From NCBI GenBank assembly GCA_002440665.1, contig DJUX01000036.1, forward strand, positions 1 to 64,000: 64,000 nt of DNA, written 5' to 3'. Numbering within the stretch: the first letter of the stretch is position 1; the number at the start of each line of letters is the position of its first letter. Position numbers and translations under genes: made by a program. The notes beneath the pieces were generated by a model. It made no database searches and was not told the origin of the DNA. It worked only from the letters and a program-made list of their open reading frames with translations. Shown here one piece after another: positions 22,999 through 31,608 of the stretch. The stretch is from Dechloromonas sp. UBA6271 (GTDB taxonomy: Bacteria; Pseudomonadota; Gammaproteobacteria; Burkholderiales; Rhodocyclaceae).

Positions 22999-23513
22999 AG
23001 TCGGTTGAATTCCCGCAACAGGTGTTGAACGATACCGGAAGCAACCAGATGTGAGCCATCAATAACGAGATGTGCAGTTTCCCGATATAGAGGATCGCGC
23101 TGCCCATGCAATTCCTCAAGCTTTGCCAATGGATCAGGCACACGCAACAACGGGCGATTTCGATCATGGCGCGTACGCTCGAACAGCAGCGCCGGCGGCA
23201 CATTCAGATACACCACCCAGCCCGTATCATGTAGCCGACTGCGGTTTTCAGGTTTCAGCACAACCCCGCCCCCGGTTGCAAGAACGATATCAGTTTCGGA
23301 GGTCAGCTCCGCTATCGTCTGTGACTCGCGGCGCCGGAACCCTTCCTCACCTTCGATCTCGAAGATGGTCGGAATGGGCACCCCCGTTCGCTCGACGATT
23401 TCGTGGTCGGAATCGTAAAACGGGCGTCCAAGGCGCTTCGCCAGTTGCCGGCCAACGGTCGTTTTCCCCGCTCCCATCAGGCCGACGAGATAGATATTGC
23501 TGCGATTGTTCAC
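22986..23513 (-). CDS. aroK: Shikimate kinase
   Basis: Phosphorylates shikimate at the 3-hydroxyl with ATP. 175 residues. Walker A GLMGAGKTTVGR near the N-terminus, shikimate-binding DSDHEIVERTG, and the glycine-rich LATGGGVVL loop. The start is a GTG at 23513 (VNNRSNIYL) with only a weak ribosome binding site. It follows the pilus operon and precedes aroB, the order found in many proteobacteria (pilMNOPQ-aroKB). Confidence 0.95.
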   Translation of the reverse strand: MNNRSNIYLVGLMGAGKTTVGRQLAKRLGRPFYDSDHEIVERTGVPIPTIFEIEGEEGFRRRESQTIAELTSETDIVLATGGGVVLKPENRSRLHDTGWVVYLNVPPALLFERTRHDRNRPLLRVPDPLAKLEELHGQRDPLYRETAHLVIDGSHLVASGIVQHLLREFNRLCKT

Positions 23514-23552
23514 GTCGAGATTTTATCCGACTCTTGGGTTTCCCCAAAAGAC

Positions 23553-23575
23553 AAGGGCCGGCGATGCCGGCCCTT
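23553..23575 (-). terminator. Hairpin between pilQ and aroK
   Basis: Perfect 10-bp stem AAGGGCCGGC / GCCGGCCCTT with a 3-base loop. On the minus strand only a short T-rich stretch follows (GTCTTTTGG), so it may be a partial terminator or an mRNA-stabilising hairpin between the pilus and shikimate genes. Confidence 0.6.
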
Positions 23576-23596
23576 CTTACACAAGCTTCAGATAGA

Positions 23597-25717
23597 TCAG
23601 TTGACTTGCAGCTTGTCGGAAATGACACGCGGCGTGATGAAGAACAGCAGTTCGCGCCTCTGCCCGGTATCGTTCTGATACTTGAACAGGTAGCCGAAGA
23701 ACGGAATATCGCCAAGCAGGGGAACTTTTTCAGTCACGTTTTCCTTCTTGGTGATGTACACGCCGCCGATAACCACGGTACCGCCATTCTCCACGACCAC
23801 GTTGGTCTCGACCGTAGCCGTCTTGATTGGCGGGTTGCCGAGAACCGCCCGCGTCCAGTCCGGTTCTTCCTTCTTTACCACCAGCAACATTCGAACGGAC
23901 CCTTCCGGTGTAATCTGCGGCGTCGCTTCCAACGAGAGCGCAGCGGTCTTGAACGAGACGTTCTGGGTTGCCACACCACCACCTGCGACAGTCGTCACGT
24001 AGGGAACCTCCGTACCGTCCTGGATTTTCGCCTTGACGTTATTCGCGGTAATAACTCGTGGACTCGAGACGATCTTGCCAATGCCATCCGTTTCCAGAGC
24101 CGCAAGCTCAAGGTTCAGGATTCGTGTAAGCGAGGCGTTGAACAGCGAAAATGCCAGCGAACCACCGACATTGGTAAAGGATGGTAGATTGACGCCAACT
24201 GTATTGGTCGTAACCTGGCCAGAAGGAGAATACGAGCCACCACCGGAATAGATGCCGCTGCCTCCGACTTGAGTGCCGCCGGCACGCGCACTCAGGAAAT
24301 TCATTCTAACACCGAGGTCGCGGTTGAAAGTGTCGCTTGCCTCGACCACTCGCGCCTCAATCAATACCTGACGCACGCCAATGTCGATTGCCGTGATAAA
24401 TCTCCGAATCTCCTCAAGCTTGCTCGGGATGTCATTGACGAACAGAAGATTGGATTGCGGATCGGCAACGGCGTTACCTCGCTTGCTCAGGATTCGCTGG
24501 GACGTTCCAGGAATTGCCTGCCCACCGACAGGCGCCAAGCCAGCAAGCAGGCGCGCCACATCCCCAGCCTTTTGATAATTCAACACGAACTGCTCCAACT
24601 GGATCGGCTCAAGTTCACTGAGCTGCTGCCGCGACTCGAAGTCCAGTTTCTCGCGCGTTGCAATTTCGTCGCGCGGGGCAATCATCATGATGTTGCCCTT
24701 CTTGCGCATGTCCAGACCTTTTTGCTGGAAGATGATATCGATGACTTGGTCGGCCGGCACATCCTTCAGAACCAATGTGGTTGTTCCGGTCACCGTTTCG
24801 CTAATCACGGCGTTCAGACCCAGTTCCTCGGCCATCAGACGGAGCAACGCACGCACGTCGCCATTCTGGTAATTGATACTGACCCGCGGTCCCTGATAAC
24901 CCGTTTTGGTACCCTGCACCAGCTTGTTCGGGTCCTCGACGATACGCTTTACCTCAACCACGAACTGGTTTTCGCTCTGGTAAGCGTTGTGTTCCCACAG
25001 CCCCTGCGGAGAAATGGTCATCCGCACATTCTCACCGAATGCCTTGGTTTCCACCGAACTAACCGGCGTCCCGAAGTCCGTTACGTCCAGCTTGCGGCGG
25101 AGATTATCGGGAACCGTCGTTTTGACGAAATCGACCACCAGATTCTTTCCTTGCTGGCGAATGTCGATACCGGTACCGGCATCGCTCAAGTCGACAACAA
25201 TGCGCGCCTCACCGTCCTTGCCACGCCGGAAGGTCACATCCTGCAAGGCATGGCGTTTGCCAACCGCAGACTCTTCGGTGAAACGTGTCACCCGTTGCGC
25301 CAAGGACTCGGAAACGGCGGGAACCGGAGCGAGAATCACATAGAGAGCTTTACCATCCAGACGCGTGGTGTAATTCATACCCCGCGTCAAGTTGAGAACG
25401 AGACGGGTACGACCGCCGACCTCAACCACATTCACACTCTGCAGGTCACCTTCCTTGAGAACAAGGCTGTTCTTCCCCAAGCCATTTGCGGTCGACGGAA
25501 AATCGAAAGCAATTTTCGCCGGCTTGGCGACGCTGAACCCCGTAGGAGGGGCCGCGAGAGGCTCCTTGAAGTCGATCCTGATGGCAATATCCGTCCCCTG
25601 CGGTGCGGCATTGATCGCCTCGATCGAATTTGCGGCAGCCGTCTGCGCCGAGAGCGGCCCGGCCAAAGCAAGGCAGGTCGCCGCCACAGCGGCCATCGCG
25701 TAGTTGATGAATTTCAT
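23597..25717 (-). CDS. pilQ: Type IV pilus secretin PilQ
   Basis: Outer-membrane secretin through which the pilus exits. 706 residues with signal peptide (cleavage near GPLSAQT). N-terminal AMIN peptidoglycan-binding modules, an N0/STN domain (VSINYQNGDVRALLRLMAEELGL), a secretin N1 domain and the C-terminal secretin barrel (VPLLGDIPFFGYLF; ITPRVISD). The ATG overlaps the pilP stop by 4 bases. Last gene of pilMNOPQ. A partial copy of the dispersed repeat (TTGCGGTCGAC at 25486-25496) is read in the AMIN region as FDFPSTANG. Confidence 0.96.
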   Translation of the reverse strand: MKFINYAMAAVAATCLALAGPLSAQTAAANSIEAINAAPQGTDIAIRIDFKEPLAAPPTGFSVAKPAKIAFDFPSTANGLGKNSLVLKEGDLQSVNVVEVGGRTRLVLNLTRGMNYTTRLDGKALYVILAPVPAVSESLAQRVTRFTEESAVGKRHALQDVTFRRGKDGEARIVVDLSDAGTGIDIRQQGKNLVVDFVKTTVPDNLRRKLDVTDFGTPVSSVETKAFGENVRMTISPQGLWEHNAYQSENQFVVEVKRIVEDPNKLVQGTKTGYQGPRVSINYQNGDVRALLRLMAEELGLNAVISETVTGTTTLVLKDVPADQVIDIIFQQKGLDMRKKGNIMMIAPRDEIATREKLDFESRQQLSELEPIQLEQFVLNYQKAGDVARLLAGLAPVGGQAIPGTSQRILSKRGNAVADPQSNLLFVNDIPSKLEEIRRFITAIDIGVRQVLIEARVVEASDTFNRDLGVRMNFLSARAGGTQVGGSGIYSGGGSYSPSGQVTTNTVGVNLPSFTNVGGSLAFSLFNASLTRILNLELAALETDGIGKIVSSPRVITANNVKAKIQDGTEVPYVTTVAGGGVATQNVSFKTAALSLEATPQITPEGSVRMLLVVKKEEPDWTRAVLGNPPIKTATVETNVVVENGGTVVIGGVYITKKENVTEKVPLLGDIPFFGYLFKYQNDTGQRRELLFFITPRVISDKLQVN

Positions 25718-26259
25718 TTCTTGCTTCCCTCCTTGCCCTGCAGATACAAAGAACTCGTACGTTCGCTCCAGTCACCCGCAGAGTCCTGAATCAATTCGCG
25801 CAACACTACTTCTTTGTCCGTGATTTGCGTCACCATACCGAAATCAAGCCCGACGTACTCGCCTACCTTGACCTGTTTCACTTTGTCTTCAACCTGGATC
25901 GCTGCAATCGGGCGCCGATTGACATTCAGGTAGCCGATCATCTTCAACGACTCGACTGGATATTTCTCAAGCAAGCTATTGCGCAAATCCCTCGCCTCGA
26001 AATCCGGCTGGAAGGCCCCCCCATTCCCTGCGCCTTGCTTATTCTTTGATTCCGGCACTATCTTGCCTGGCTTGAAGGGGTCCATCAGCAACTCGACATC
26101 GTAGGGTACCGGCTGATAGGGCTTTACCTCCGGCAACTTGGGCACATTGCCACGCATACCCTTGGTGCTGTCCGCCATCCACTGCCTGAGGTCTTCGTGG
26201 TCGCCACCCGAACAGCCCCCCAACACGCCACAAAGTGCGACGAGCATTAATCGCTTCAC
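25714..26259 (-). CDS. pilP: Type IV pilus assembly lipoprotein PilP
   Basis: Inner-membrane lipoprotein linking the PilMNO alignment complex to PilQ. 181 residues with lipobox LGGC (Cys near residue 16) after a short hydrophobic signal. A proline-rich disordered stretch (VKPYQPVPYDVELLMDPF) is followed by the beta-sandwich domain (MIGYLNVNRRPIAAIQVEDK). ATGA overlaps at both ends with pilO and pilQ. Confidence 0.93.
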   Translation of the reverse strand: MKRLMLVALCGVLGGCSGGDHEDLRQWMADSTKGMRGNVPKLPEVKPYQPVPYDVELLMDPFKPGKIVPESKNKQGAGNGGAFQPDFEARDLRNSLLEKYPVESLKMIGYLNVNRRPIAAIQVEDKVKQVKVGEYVGLDFGMVTQITDKEVVLRELIQDSAGDWSERTSSLYLQGKEGSKK

Positions 26260-26918
26260 TTGTTCGCTCCTTGTAGTGCCTTCTTCTGCTTAGCAACCTC
26301 TTCCTCATCCAGATACCGGAAAGTCTTGGTTGTCGCGTCAAGGGCCAGAACACCATCCTTGCCGGGAACTATCGAGATGTTGTTCAGGGTCACGATGCGC
26401 GGCAACTTCGCAATGTCCGCGGCAAAGGCTCCGAAATCATGGTACCCCCCGACAATCTGCACGGCGATCGGCAACTCTGCATAGAAGTCCTTGACCTGTT
26501 CCGCCCCTGGGCGGAACAGATCGAATTGGAGGCCACGCCCCAACCCCGCCTGATTGACCTCTATCAGCAAAGCCTCGATTTCGGATTTGTTTGGTAATTG
26601 TTTGAGCAGAGCGCCGAAGGAGCGATCAATTTCAGCCAGTTGCTCAATATACAAATCCAGATTGACGGCTTGCTTCTTCTTGTCCAGATATTGCTGCTTA
26701 AGGGTTTCCTCTTCTTTTTGCTTGCCTTCAAGCTCGGCAAGCTGGTCGCTCCAGAGGAACCACCAACCTGCGACCAGCAATAGCACAAAGAGACCAAACA
26801 GCATGGTCAGCTTGGGAATCAGCGGCCACGCGCCAGGGTCGTTCGGATTCAGGTAACGGAAATCATCGGCGATCGCCTGAAAATCGATCTTGGGAATTGA
26901 AGCGGTATTGGCCTTCAT
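26256..26918 (-). CDS. pilO: Type IV pilus inner-membrane protein PilO
   Basis: 220 residues: short cytoplasmic N-terminus, one membrane helix (LTMLFGLFVLLLVAGWWFLW, about 38-57), a coiled-coil segment (LAELEGKQKEEETLKQQYL) and a periplasmic ferredoxin-like domain. It forms a heterodimer with PilN and contacts PilP. ATGA overlaps with pilN and pilP. Confidence 0.93.
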   Translation of the reverse strand: MKANTASIPKIDFQAIADDFRYLNPNDPGAWPLIPKLTMLFGLFVLLLVAGWWFLWSDQLAELEGKQKEEETLKQQYLDKKKQAVNLDLYIEQLAEIDRSFGALLKQLPNKSEIEALLIEVNQAGLGRGLQFDLFRPGAEQVKDFYAELPIAVQIVGGYHDFGAFAADIAKLPRIVTLNNISIVPGKDGVLALDATTKTFRYLDEEEVAKQKKALQGANK

Positions 26919-27484
26919 TTCTTGCCCTTCCCATCATCCGGCTTAGCGCGCGTCAGCATGAAATTCATAGCGAACTCGTTGCTGCGGCGTCCGTTCAGAA
27001 CGACCGCCTTGACCTCGATCAACTGGGGATTTTCTAGCCACGGAGAGGCTTCAAGATTACGCATCAAGGCCGAGACACGCGCGTTGGATTGCGCATAGCC
27101 AGTGATGTTAACTTTCGCGCCATCCTGCTTGAGAGATTTGAGGTAGACGCCTTCCGGCACCTGTTTGACTAGCTCCGTCAGCAGATACACTGTTTCGCCG
27201 CGATCTCGCTGCAGGTCTTCGATGATCTGCTTGCGGGAGAGCAATGCCTGGGTCTGCTCCTTGAGCCGCTTGATCTGATCGATCTGTTTGTCCAGAACGG
27301 CAATCTCGCGCTTCAGGAAATCATTGGCATCATTCTGGCTGCTGATATAGCCGTTGATGATGGTGTAGCCGAGAAAAACCACCAGCGCCGCCAGGGCAGC
27401 AACTGCGCCCAGCATCAGATAGAACTGCTGCCGTCTTGCCTTGCGGGCCTCTTCGCGGTGAGGCAGGAGGTTAATGCGAATCAT
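26915..27484 (-). CDS. pilN: Type IV pilus inner-membrane protein PilN
   Basis: 189 residues. The cytoplasmic N-terminus MIRINLLPHREEARKAR is the conserved PilM-binding peptide (INLLP). One membrane helix (about 25-45), a coiled coil (VLDKQIDQIKRLKEQTQALL) and a periplasmic domain follow. Partner of PilO. ATGA overlaps with pilM and pilO. Confidence 0.94.
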   Translation of the reverse strand: MIRINLLPHREEARKARRQQFYLMLGAVAALAALVVFLGYTIINGYISSQNDANDFLKREIAVLDKQIDQIKRLKEQTQALLSRKQIIEDLQRDRGETVYLLTELVKQVPEGVYLKSLKQDGAKVNITGYAQSNARVSALMRNLEASPWLENPQLIEVKAVVLNGRRSNEFAMNFMLTRAKPDDGKGKK

Positions 27485-28566
27485 GATGGATCAAACCTCC
27501 GCAAGGCCAAGCCGCAAGCCACCATCAGCGAAGAGGCATCGGCAAGCAGGTTTTTCGCCCGAACGCGGTCCGAGAGCACCATATTGGCAAACGGGTTGGC
27601 GATCAGCGTACTGACTTGGGTGCGCGTTGCCACGACCTCGTCGACACCGGGAATTACCGCACACCCCCCCGCCAGAACAATGTGGTCCACCTGGTTGTAC
27701 TGAGTCGATGTAAAGAAGAACTGCAGGGCGCGCGAGATTTCAAGAGCCAGATTCTCCATGAAGGGGGCAAGCAACTCGCCCTCGTAACCTTCAGGAAGGC
27801 TGCCGGCGCGCTTGGCGACTTCGGCCTCTTCGTAGGTCATCCCGTAATGCCGGGCGATGTCCTGGGTCAGTTGCCCGCCGCCGAAAGCCTGTTCACGTCC
27901 ATAGACCTGCTGGCTATTGCGCAGAACCGTCAGGCTCATCACGTTGGAACCGGCGTCGATCAGTGCCACCGTCTGATTTTTGCCGCCATCGGGCAATTGT
28001 CGTTCGATCAACTCGAATGCCGCCAGAGATGCCAGCGACTCCACATCGACGACCACCGCACTGAGCCCTGCCGCATCGGCCACCGCGACGCGATCCTCCA
28101 CCCGATCCTTCTTCGACGCCGCAATGAGCACCTCGAGCTCATCGGGAACGGACGGTGCCGGGCCAATCACCTGAAAATCCAGATTGACCTCGTCGATCGC
28201 GAACGGGATATATTGGTTAGCTTCCGATTCAACCTGGATCTCAAGCTGATCGTCGCGCAGACCGGCAGGCACGATGATTTTCTTCGTGATCACCGCAGAG
28301 CCAGGCAACGCCATCGCGACATTCCGCGTTGACGTCCCCAAGCGCTTCCAGGCCCGCTTGACGGCATCGACGACGCCATCCAGATTGGCAATATTGCCAT
28401 CCGACACCGCGTCTTTCGGCAACACCTCGATGGTGTAACGCTCGACACGGTAACCCTCTTTCCCGTTGGCGGTCAGCTCGACCAGCTTGACAGCCGAGGA
28501 GCTGATGTCCAGCCCCAACAACGGACGCGCCTTGGGATTAAACAATCCTGAGATATCGAAGCCCAC
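27481..28566 (-). CDS. pilM: Type IV pilus assembly ATPase-like protein PilM
   Basis: 361-residue actin-like cytoplasmic protein that docks on the PilN N-terminus. Actin/FtsA-type nucleotide motifs are visible: LLGLDISSSAVKLVEL near the N-terminus, LIDAGSNVMSLTV, and VLAGGCAVIPGVDE. It starts with GTG at 28566, with a G-rich stretch just upstream. First gene of pilMNOPQ, divergent from the PBP1A gene. Confidence 0.94.
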   Translation of the reverse strand: MGFDISGLFNPKARPLLGLDISSSAVKLVELTANGKEGYRVERYTIEVLPKDAVSDGNIANLDGVVDAVKRAWKRLGTSTRNVAMALPGSAVITKKIIVPAGLRDDQLEIQVESEANQYIPFAIDEVNLDFQVIGPAPSVPDELEVLIAASKKDRVEDRVAVADAAGLSAVVVDVESLASLAAFELIERQLPDGGKNQTVALIDAGSNVMSLTVLRNSQQVYGREQAFGGGQLTQDIARHYGMTYEEAEVAKRAGSLPEGYEGELLAPFMENLALEISRALQFFFTSTQYNQVDHIVLAGGCAVIPGVDEVVATRTQVSTLIANPFANMVLSDRVRAKNLLADASSLMVACGLALRRFDPS

Positions 28567-28688
28567 CAGACCCCCAAAAAGTCCTTACAAAATACGATGT
28601 TAGGCATAACAACCAATAATTTGGTTTAGATGCTAGCAACAACCACTCGGCATGTAAAGCGTTTTCACGGGGCGTTTACGCAACAGCG

Positions 28689-28694
28689 TATAAT
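28689..28694 (+). promoter_or_regulatory. Candidate -10 box of the PBP1A gene
   Basis: Perfect TATAAT about 25 bases upstream of the TTG start. No good -35 hexamer at 16-18 bp spacing (TTTTCA lies about 21 bases upstream), so activity may depend on an activator or an extended contact. Confidence 0.4.
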
Positions 28695-28718
28695 CCGCGC
28701 AACGCTAATCTGACCCCC

Positions 28719-31049
28719 TTGACGACCTTGTCTCATCTCCCTCTGGCCGCACGTATCGTCATAACCCCGCTGATCGTTTTGCTCGGCCTTGTCGCCATCG
28801 GCATCGCGCTGGCCATGATCGTCCTAGCGCTCGCCTACCCCAATCTACCATCACTTGAAGTGCTCACAGATTATCGCCCAAAGATTCCGTTGCGCGTCTA
28901 CACCAGCGATGGCTACCTGATCGGTGAATTCGGCGAAGAACGACGGGCGGTCGTCAGCATACAGGATGTTCCACCAGTCATGAAGCACGCCATCCTTGCC
29001 GCCGAGGATGACCGCTTTTACCAGCACGGGGGCGTCGACTACCTGGGGATATTGCGCGCCGCCGCCGCCAACCTGGCAGGCGGTGGCAAACGCCAGGGAG
29101 CGTCGACGATTACCCAGCAGGTTGCCCGCAATTTTTTCTTGTCCGGCGAAAAGACCTACACGCGAAAACTCTACGAAGCCCTGCTCTCGTTCAAGATCGA
29201 AAAAAATCTGAGCAAGGACCAGATTCTCGAATTGTATGTAAACCAAATATTCCTTGGGCAGCGCGCTTATGGATTTGCCGCTGCCGCCCAGATCTATTTC
29301 GGCAAGCCGCTAAAGGATATCTCCATCGCCGAGGCGGCCATGCTGGCCGGCTTGCCGAAAGCCCCTTCGGCCTACAATCCGATCGTCAATCCCAAGCGGG
29401 CCAGGATCCGGCAGCAATATGTACTGCGCCGCATGCACGATCTGGGCTACATCACTGACGTGCAGCACGAATCCGCGCTGAAGGAACCGCTGGTGGTCAA
29501 GCGCGAACTGGCGGATTACGCAGTCCACGCCGAACACGCCGCGGAAATGGCACGCCAGATCACCGCCGATCGCTTCCCGGAGGATGTTTATTCGCGCGGC
29601 CTCAAGGTCTACACCACGCTCGTCAAGGCCGAGCAGGAAGCCGCCTATCTCAGTCTGCGCCGGGGCGTCATGGATTACGACCGACGGCACGGCTATCGCG
29701 GGGCAGAATCCTATCTCGACATGAAGGACATCGGTTCCGATCAGGATGAAGCGATCGACGAAGCCCTGCAGGACATTGCCGATGCCGGCGACCTGATTCC
29801 CGCGCTGGTGCTGGCCGCCGACCCGAAACAGATTCGCGCCTACCGCAAGGGTGGTGAAATCGTCACACTGACCGGCGACGCCATGAAATTCGCGGCAAAA
29901 ATGCTCGACGACAAGGCGCCACCCAACAAGCGCATCAAGCGCGGCGCCATCATCCGCCTGCAGAAGGATGACAAGGGCGGCTGGCAGATCAGCCAGCTTC
30001 CTGAGGTGGAATCGGCGTTTGTTGCGGTCAACCCGCAGGATGGGGCAATTCGCGCCCTGGTCGGTGGTTTCGACTTCAACCGCAATAAGTTCAACCACGT
30101 GACGCAAGCCTGGCGGCAACCCGGGTCGAGTTTCAAGCCCTTCATCTACTCGGCGGCGCTCGAAAAAGGCTTCAGTCCAAGCAGCATCATCAACGACGAA
30201 CCGATCGTAATTTCGGCCAGCCAGACCGGCTCGCAGGCCTGGGAGCCGCACAACTACGACGGCAAGTACGAAGGCCCGATGAAGATGCGGACGGCGCTGG
30301 CCAAGTCGAAGAACATGGTATCAATCCGCATCCTGCAAGCCATCGGCACGCATTACGCGCAGGACTATGCCAGCCGCTTCGGCTTCGACGCAGAGAAACA
30401 CCCGCCCTACCTGACCATGGCCCTCGGCGCGGGATCGGTCACCCCGTGGCAGATGGTGACCGCTTACTCGGTATTCGCCAACGGCGGCTACCGGATCAAA
30501 CCTTTCGTCGTGCGCGAAATCCGCGACGAGCGCAGTCAGGTCATCGCCCAGGCGGCGCCGGTCCCTGCCGGCGAGGAATCGATCCGCGCCATCGACCCCC
30601 GCAATGCCTTCATGATGGACAGCATGTTGCGCGACGTCACCATCTACGGCACCGCCGCCAGAGCCTCGGTCACGCTCAAGCGCCAGGACTTGGCCGGCAA
30701 GACGGGGACGACCAACGAATATGTCGATGCCTGGTTCTGCGGCTACCAGATGACGGTCAGCGGCTGCGCCTGGGTCGGGTTCGACCAGCCGAAAAAACTG
30801 GGTGACAAGGAAACCGGCGGCGCCGCGGCGTTGCCGATCTGGATTGGTTACATGGGACGCGCCCTGCGGGACGTTCCGCTGCAAACACCGCAAATGCCTG
30901 AGGGGCTGATCACCTTCGGCAGCGGTCGCGACCGCTCTTACATCTACGCTGAAAATGCCGTAAAGGCAGCGCCGCCGGATGAGGAAACGACCGAAATGAC
31001 GGAAGCGCCACCGCCTCGCCCCGACATCTCCCTCCCGCCCGCTGACTGA
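28719..31049 (+). CDS. mrcA: Penicillin-binding protein 1A
   Basis: Bifunctional peptidoglycan glycosyltransferase / transpeptidase, 776 residues. One N-terminal membrane anchor (IVITPLIVLLGLVAIGIALA). The GT51 domain has AAEDDRFYQHGGVD and GASTITQQVARNFF. The transpeptidase domain has the active-site QPGSSFKPF (SxxK), SKN in LAKSKNMVS, and KTGTTNEY. An OB-like insert lies between the two domains. The only start compatible with the membrane anchor is TTG at 28719; the next ATG lies inside the anchor. Divergent from pilM, as in many proteobacteria; its stop abuts the cyaY stop with no gap. Confidence 0.95.
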   Translation: MTTLSHLPLAARIVITPLIVLLGLVAIGIALAMIVLALAYPNLPSLEVLTDYRPKIPLRVYTSDGYLIGEFGEERRAVVSIQDVPPVMKHAILAAEDDRFYQHGGVDYLGILRAAAANLAGGGKRQGASTITQQVARNFFLSGEKTYTRKLYEALLSFKIEKNLSKDQILELYVNQIFLGQRAYGFAAAAQIYFGKPLKDISIAEAAMLAGLPKAPSAYNPIVNPKRARIRQQYVLRRMHDLGYITDVQHESALKEPLVVKRELADYAVHAEHAAEMARQITADRFPEDVYSRGLKVYTTLVKAEQEAAYLSLRRGVMDYDRRHGYRGAESYLDMKDIGSDQDEAIDEALQDIADAGDLIPALVLAADPKQIRAYRKGGEIVTLTGDAMKFAAKMLDDKAPPNKRIKRGAIIRLQKDDKGGWQISQLPEVESAFVAVNPQDGAIRALVGGFDFNRNKFNHVTQAWRQPGSSFKPFIYSAALEKGFSPSSIINDEPIVISASQTGSQAWEPHNYDGKYEGPMKMRTALAKSKNMVSIRILQAIGTHYAQDYASRFGFDAEKHPPYLTMALGAGSVTPWQMVTAYSVFANGGYRIKPFVVREIRDERSQVIAQAAPVPAGEESIRAIDPRNAFMMDSMLRDVTIYGTAARASVTLKRQDLAGKTGTTNEYVDAWFCGYQMTVSGCAWVGFDQPKKLGDKETGGAAALPIWIGYMGRALRDVPLQTPQMPEGLITFGSGRDRSYIYAENAVKAAPPDEETTEMTEAPPPRPDISLPPAD

Positions 31050-31367
31050 TCAGCCCAACTGCACAGTTTCGCCGGCCTGCTGGCCGGCGAGTTGCGAGAG
31101 CTTTTCCAGCAACTCGGCGCCATCGCGCGTATCGCGCCAGGCCGATCCGTCCCAGCGAAAGTGGAAGCCGCCGGCACGGGCCGCCACCCAAATCTCGCGC
31201 GCTACGCCGTGGCGATTGACGATGATCTTGCTGCCGTCGGCAAATTCGATTTCCAGCACGCCGCCAGCCGCCAGTTCGAAGTCGATATCGGCGCCGCTGG
31301 CTTCCAGCGCCGCCTCGATGCGGGCCAGAATACCATCGGCCAATGCGTTGAATTCCTTGTCATCCAT
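31050..31367 (-). CDS. cyaY: Iron donor protein CyaY (bacterial frataxin)
   Basis: 105 residues with the frataxin fold: acidic first helix (MDDKEFNALADGILARIEAAL) followed by the beta-sheet with EIEFADGSKIIVN and EIWVAARAGGFHF. Regulates iron-sulfur cluster assembly on IscU. Convergent with the PBP1A gene and divergent from lptM, an arrangement conserved around lysA/dapF in proteobacteria. Confidence 0.94.
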   Translation of the reverse strand: MDDKEFNALADGILARIEAALEASGADIDFELAAGGVLEIEFADGSKIIVNRHGVAREIWVAARAGGFHFRWDGSAWRDTRDGAELLEKLSQLAGQQAGETVQLG

Positions 31368-31391
31368 CGTGTGCTAACATCTTTCTTCTTT

Positions 31392-31405
31392 ACTGACCGG
31401 TCCGT
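31392..31405. promoter_or_regulatory. Candidate TetR-type operator
   Basis: Near-perfect dyad ACTGACCGGTCCGT in the 43-base cyaY/lptM gap, ending 5 bases before the lptM ATG. The pattern ACnGACCGGTCnGT resembles operators of some TetR-family repressors. No TetR gene is in the window. Confidence 0.4.
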
Positions 31406-31410
31406 CATTA

Positions 31411-31608
31411 ATGTCCAGAATTCTTGCCGTGTTCCTGACGCTCAGCCTGGCCGCCTGCGGCATGCGGGGCCCGCTCGTGTTGCCCCCCGGCCCACCGCCG
31501 GAGCCGCTGTTTGGCAACCCCAAACCGGCGCCAGCCGCGACACCGGACGCCAAGGCCACGCCAGCTACCGACGATGTTAGCACGGACAAAAAGACCAGCC
31601 CCCAATGA
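31411..31608 (+). CDS. lptM: LptM-like lipoprotein
   Basis: 65-residue lipoprotein. Signal ending in lipobox SLAAC followed by GMRGPLVLPP; the CGxxGPL motif right after the lipid-modified Cys is the hallmark of LptM/YifL, which helps LptD assemble in the LPS translocon. The rest is Pro/Ala-rich and likely disordered. The ATG lacks a visible Shine-Dalgarno. Its stop overlaps the lysA ATG (ATGA). Confidence 0.85.
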   Translation: MSRILAVFLTLSLAACGMRGPLVLPPGPPPEPLFGNPKPAPAATPDAKATPATDDVSTDKKTSPQ

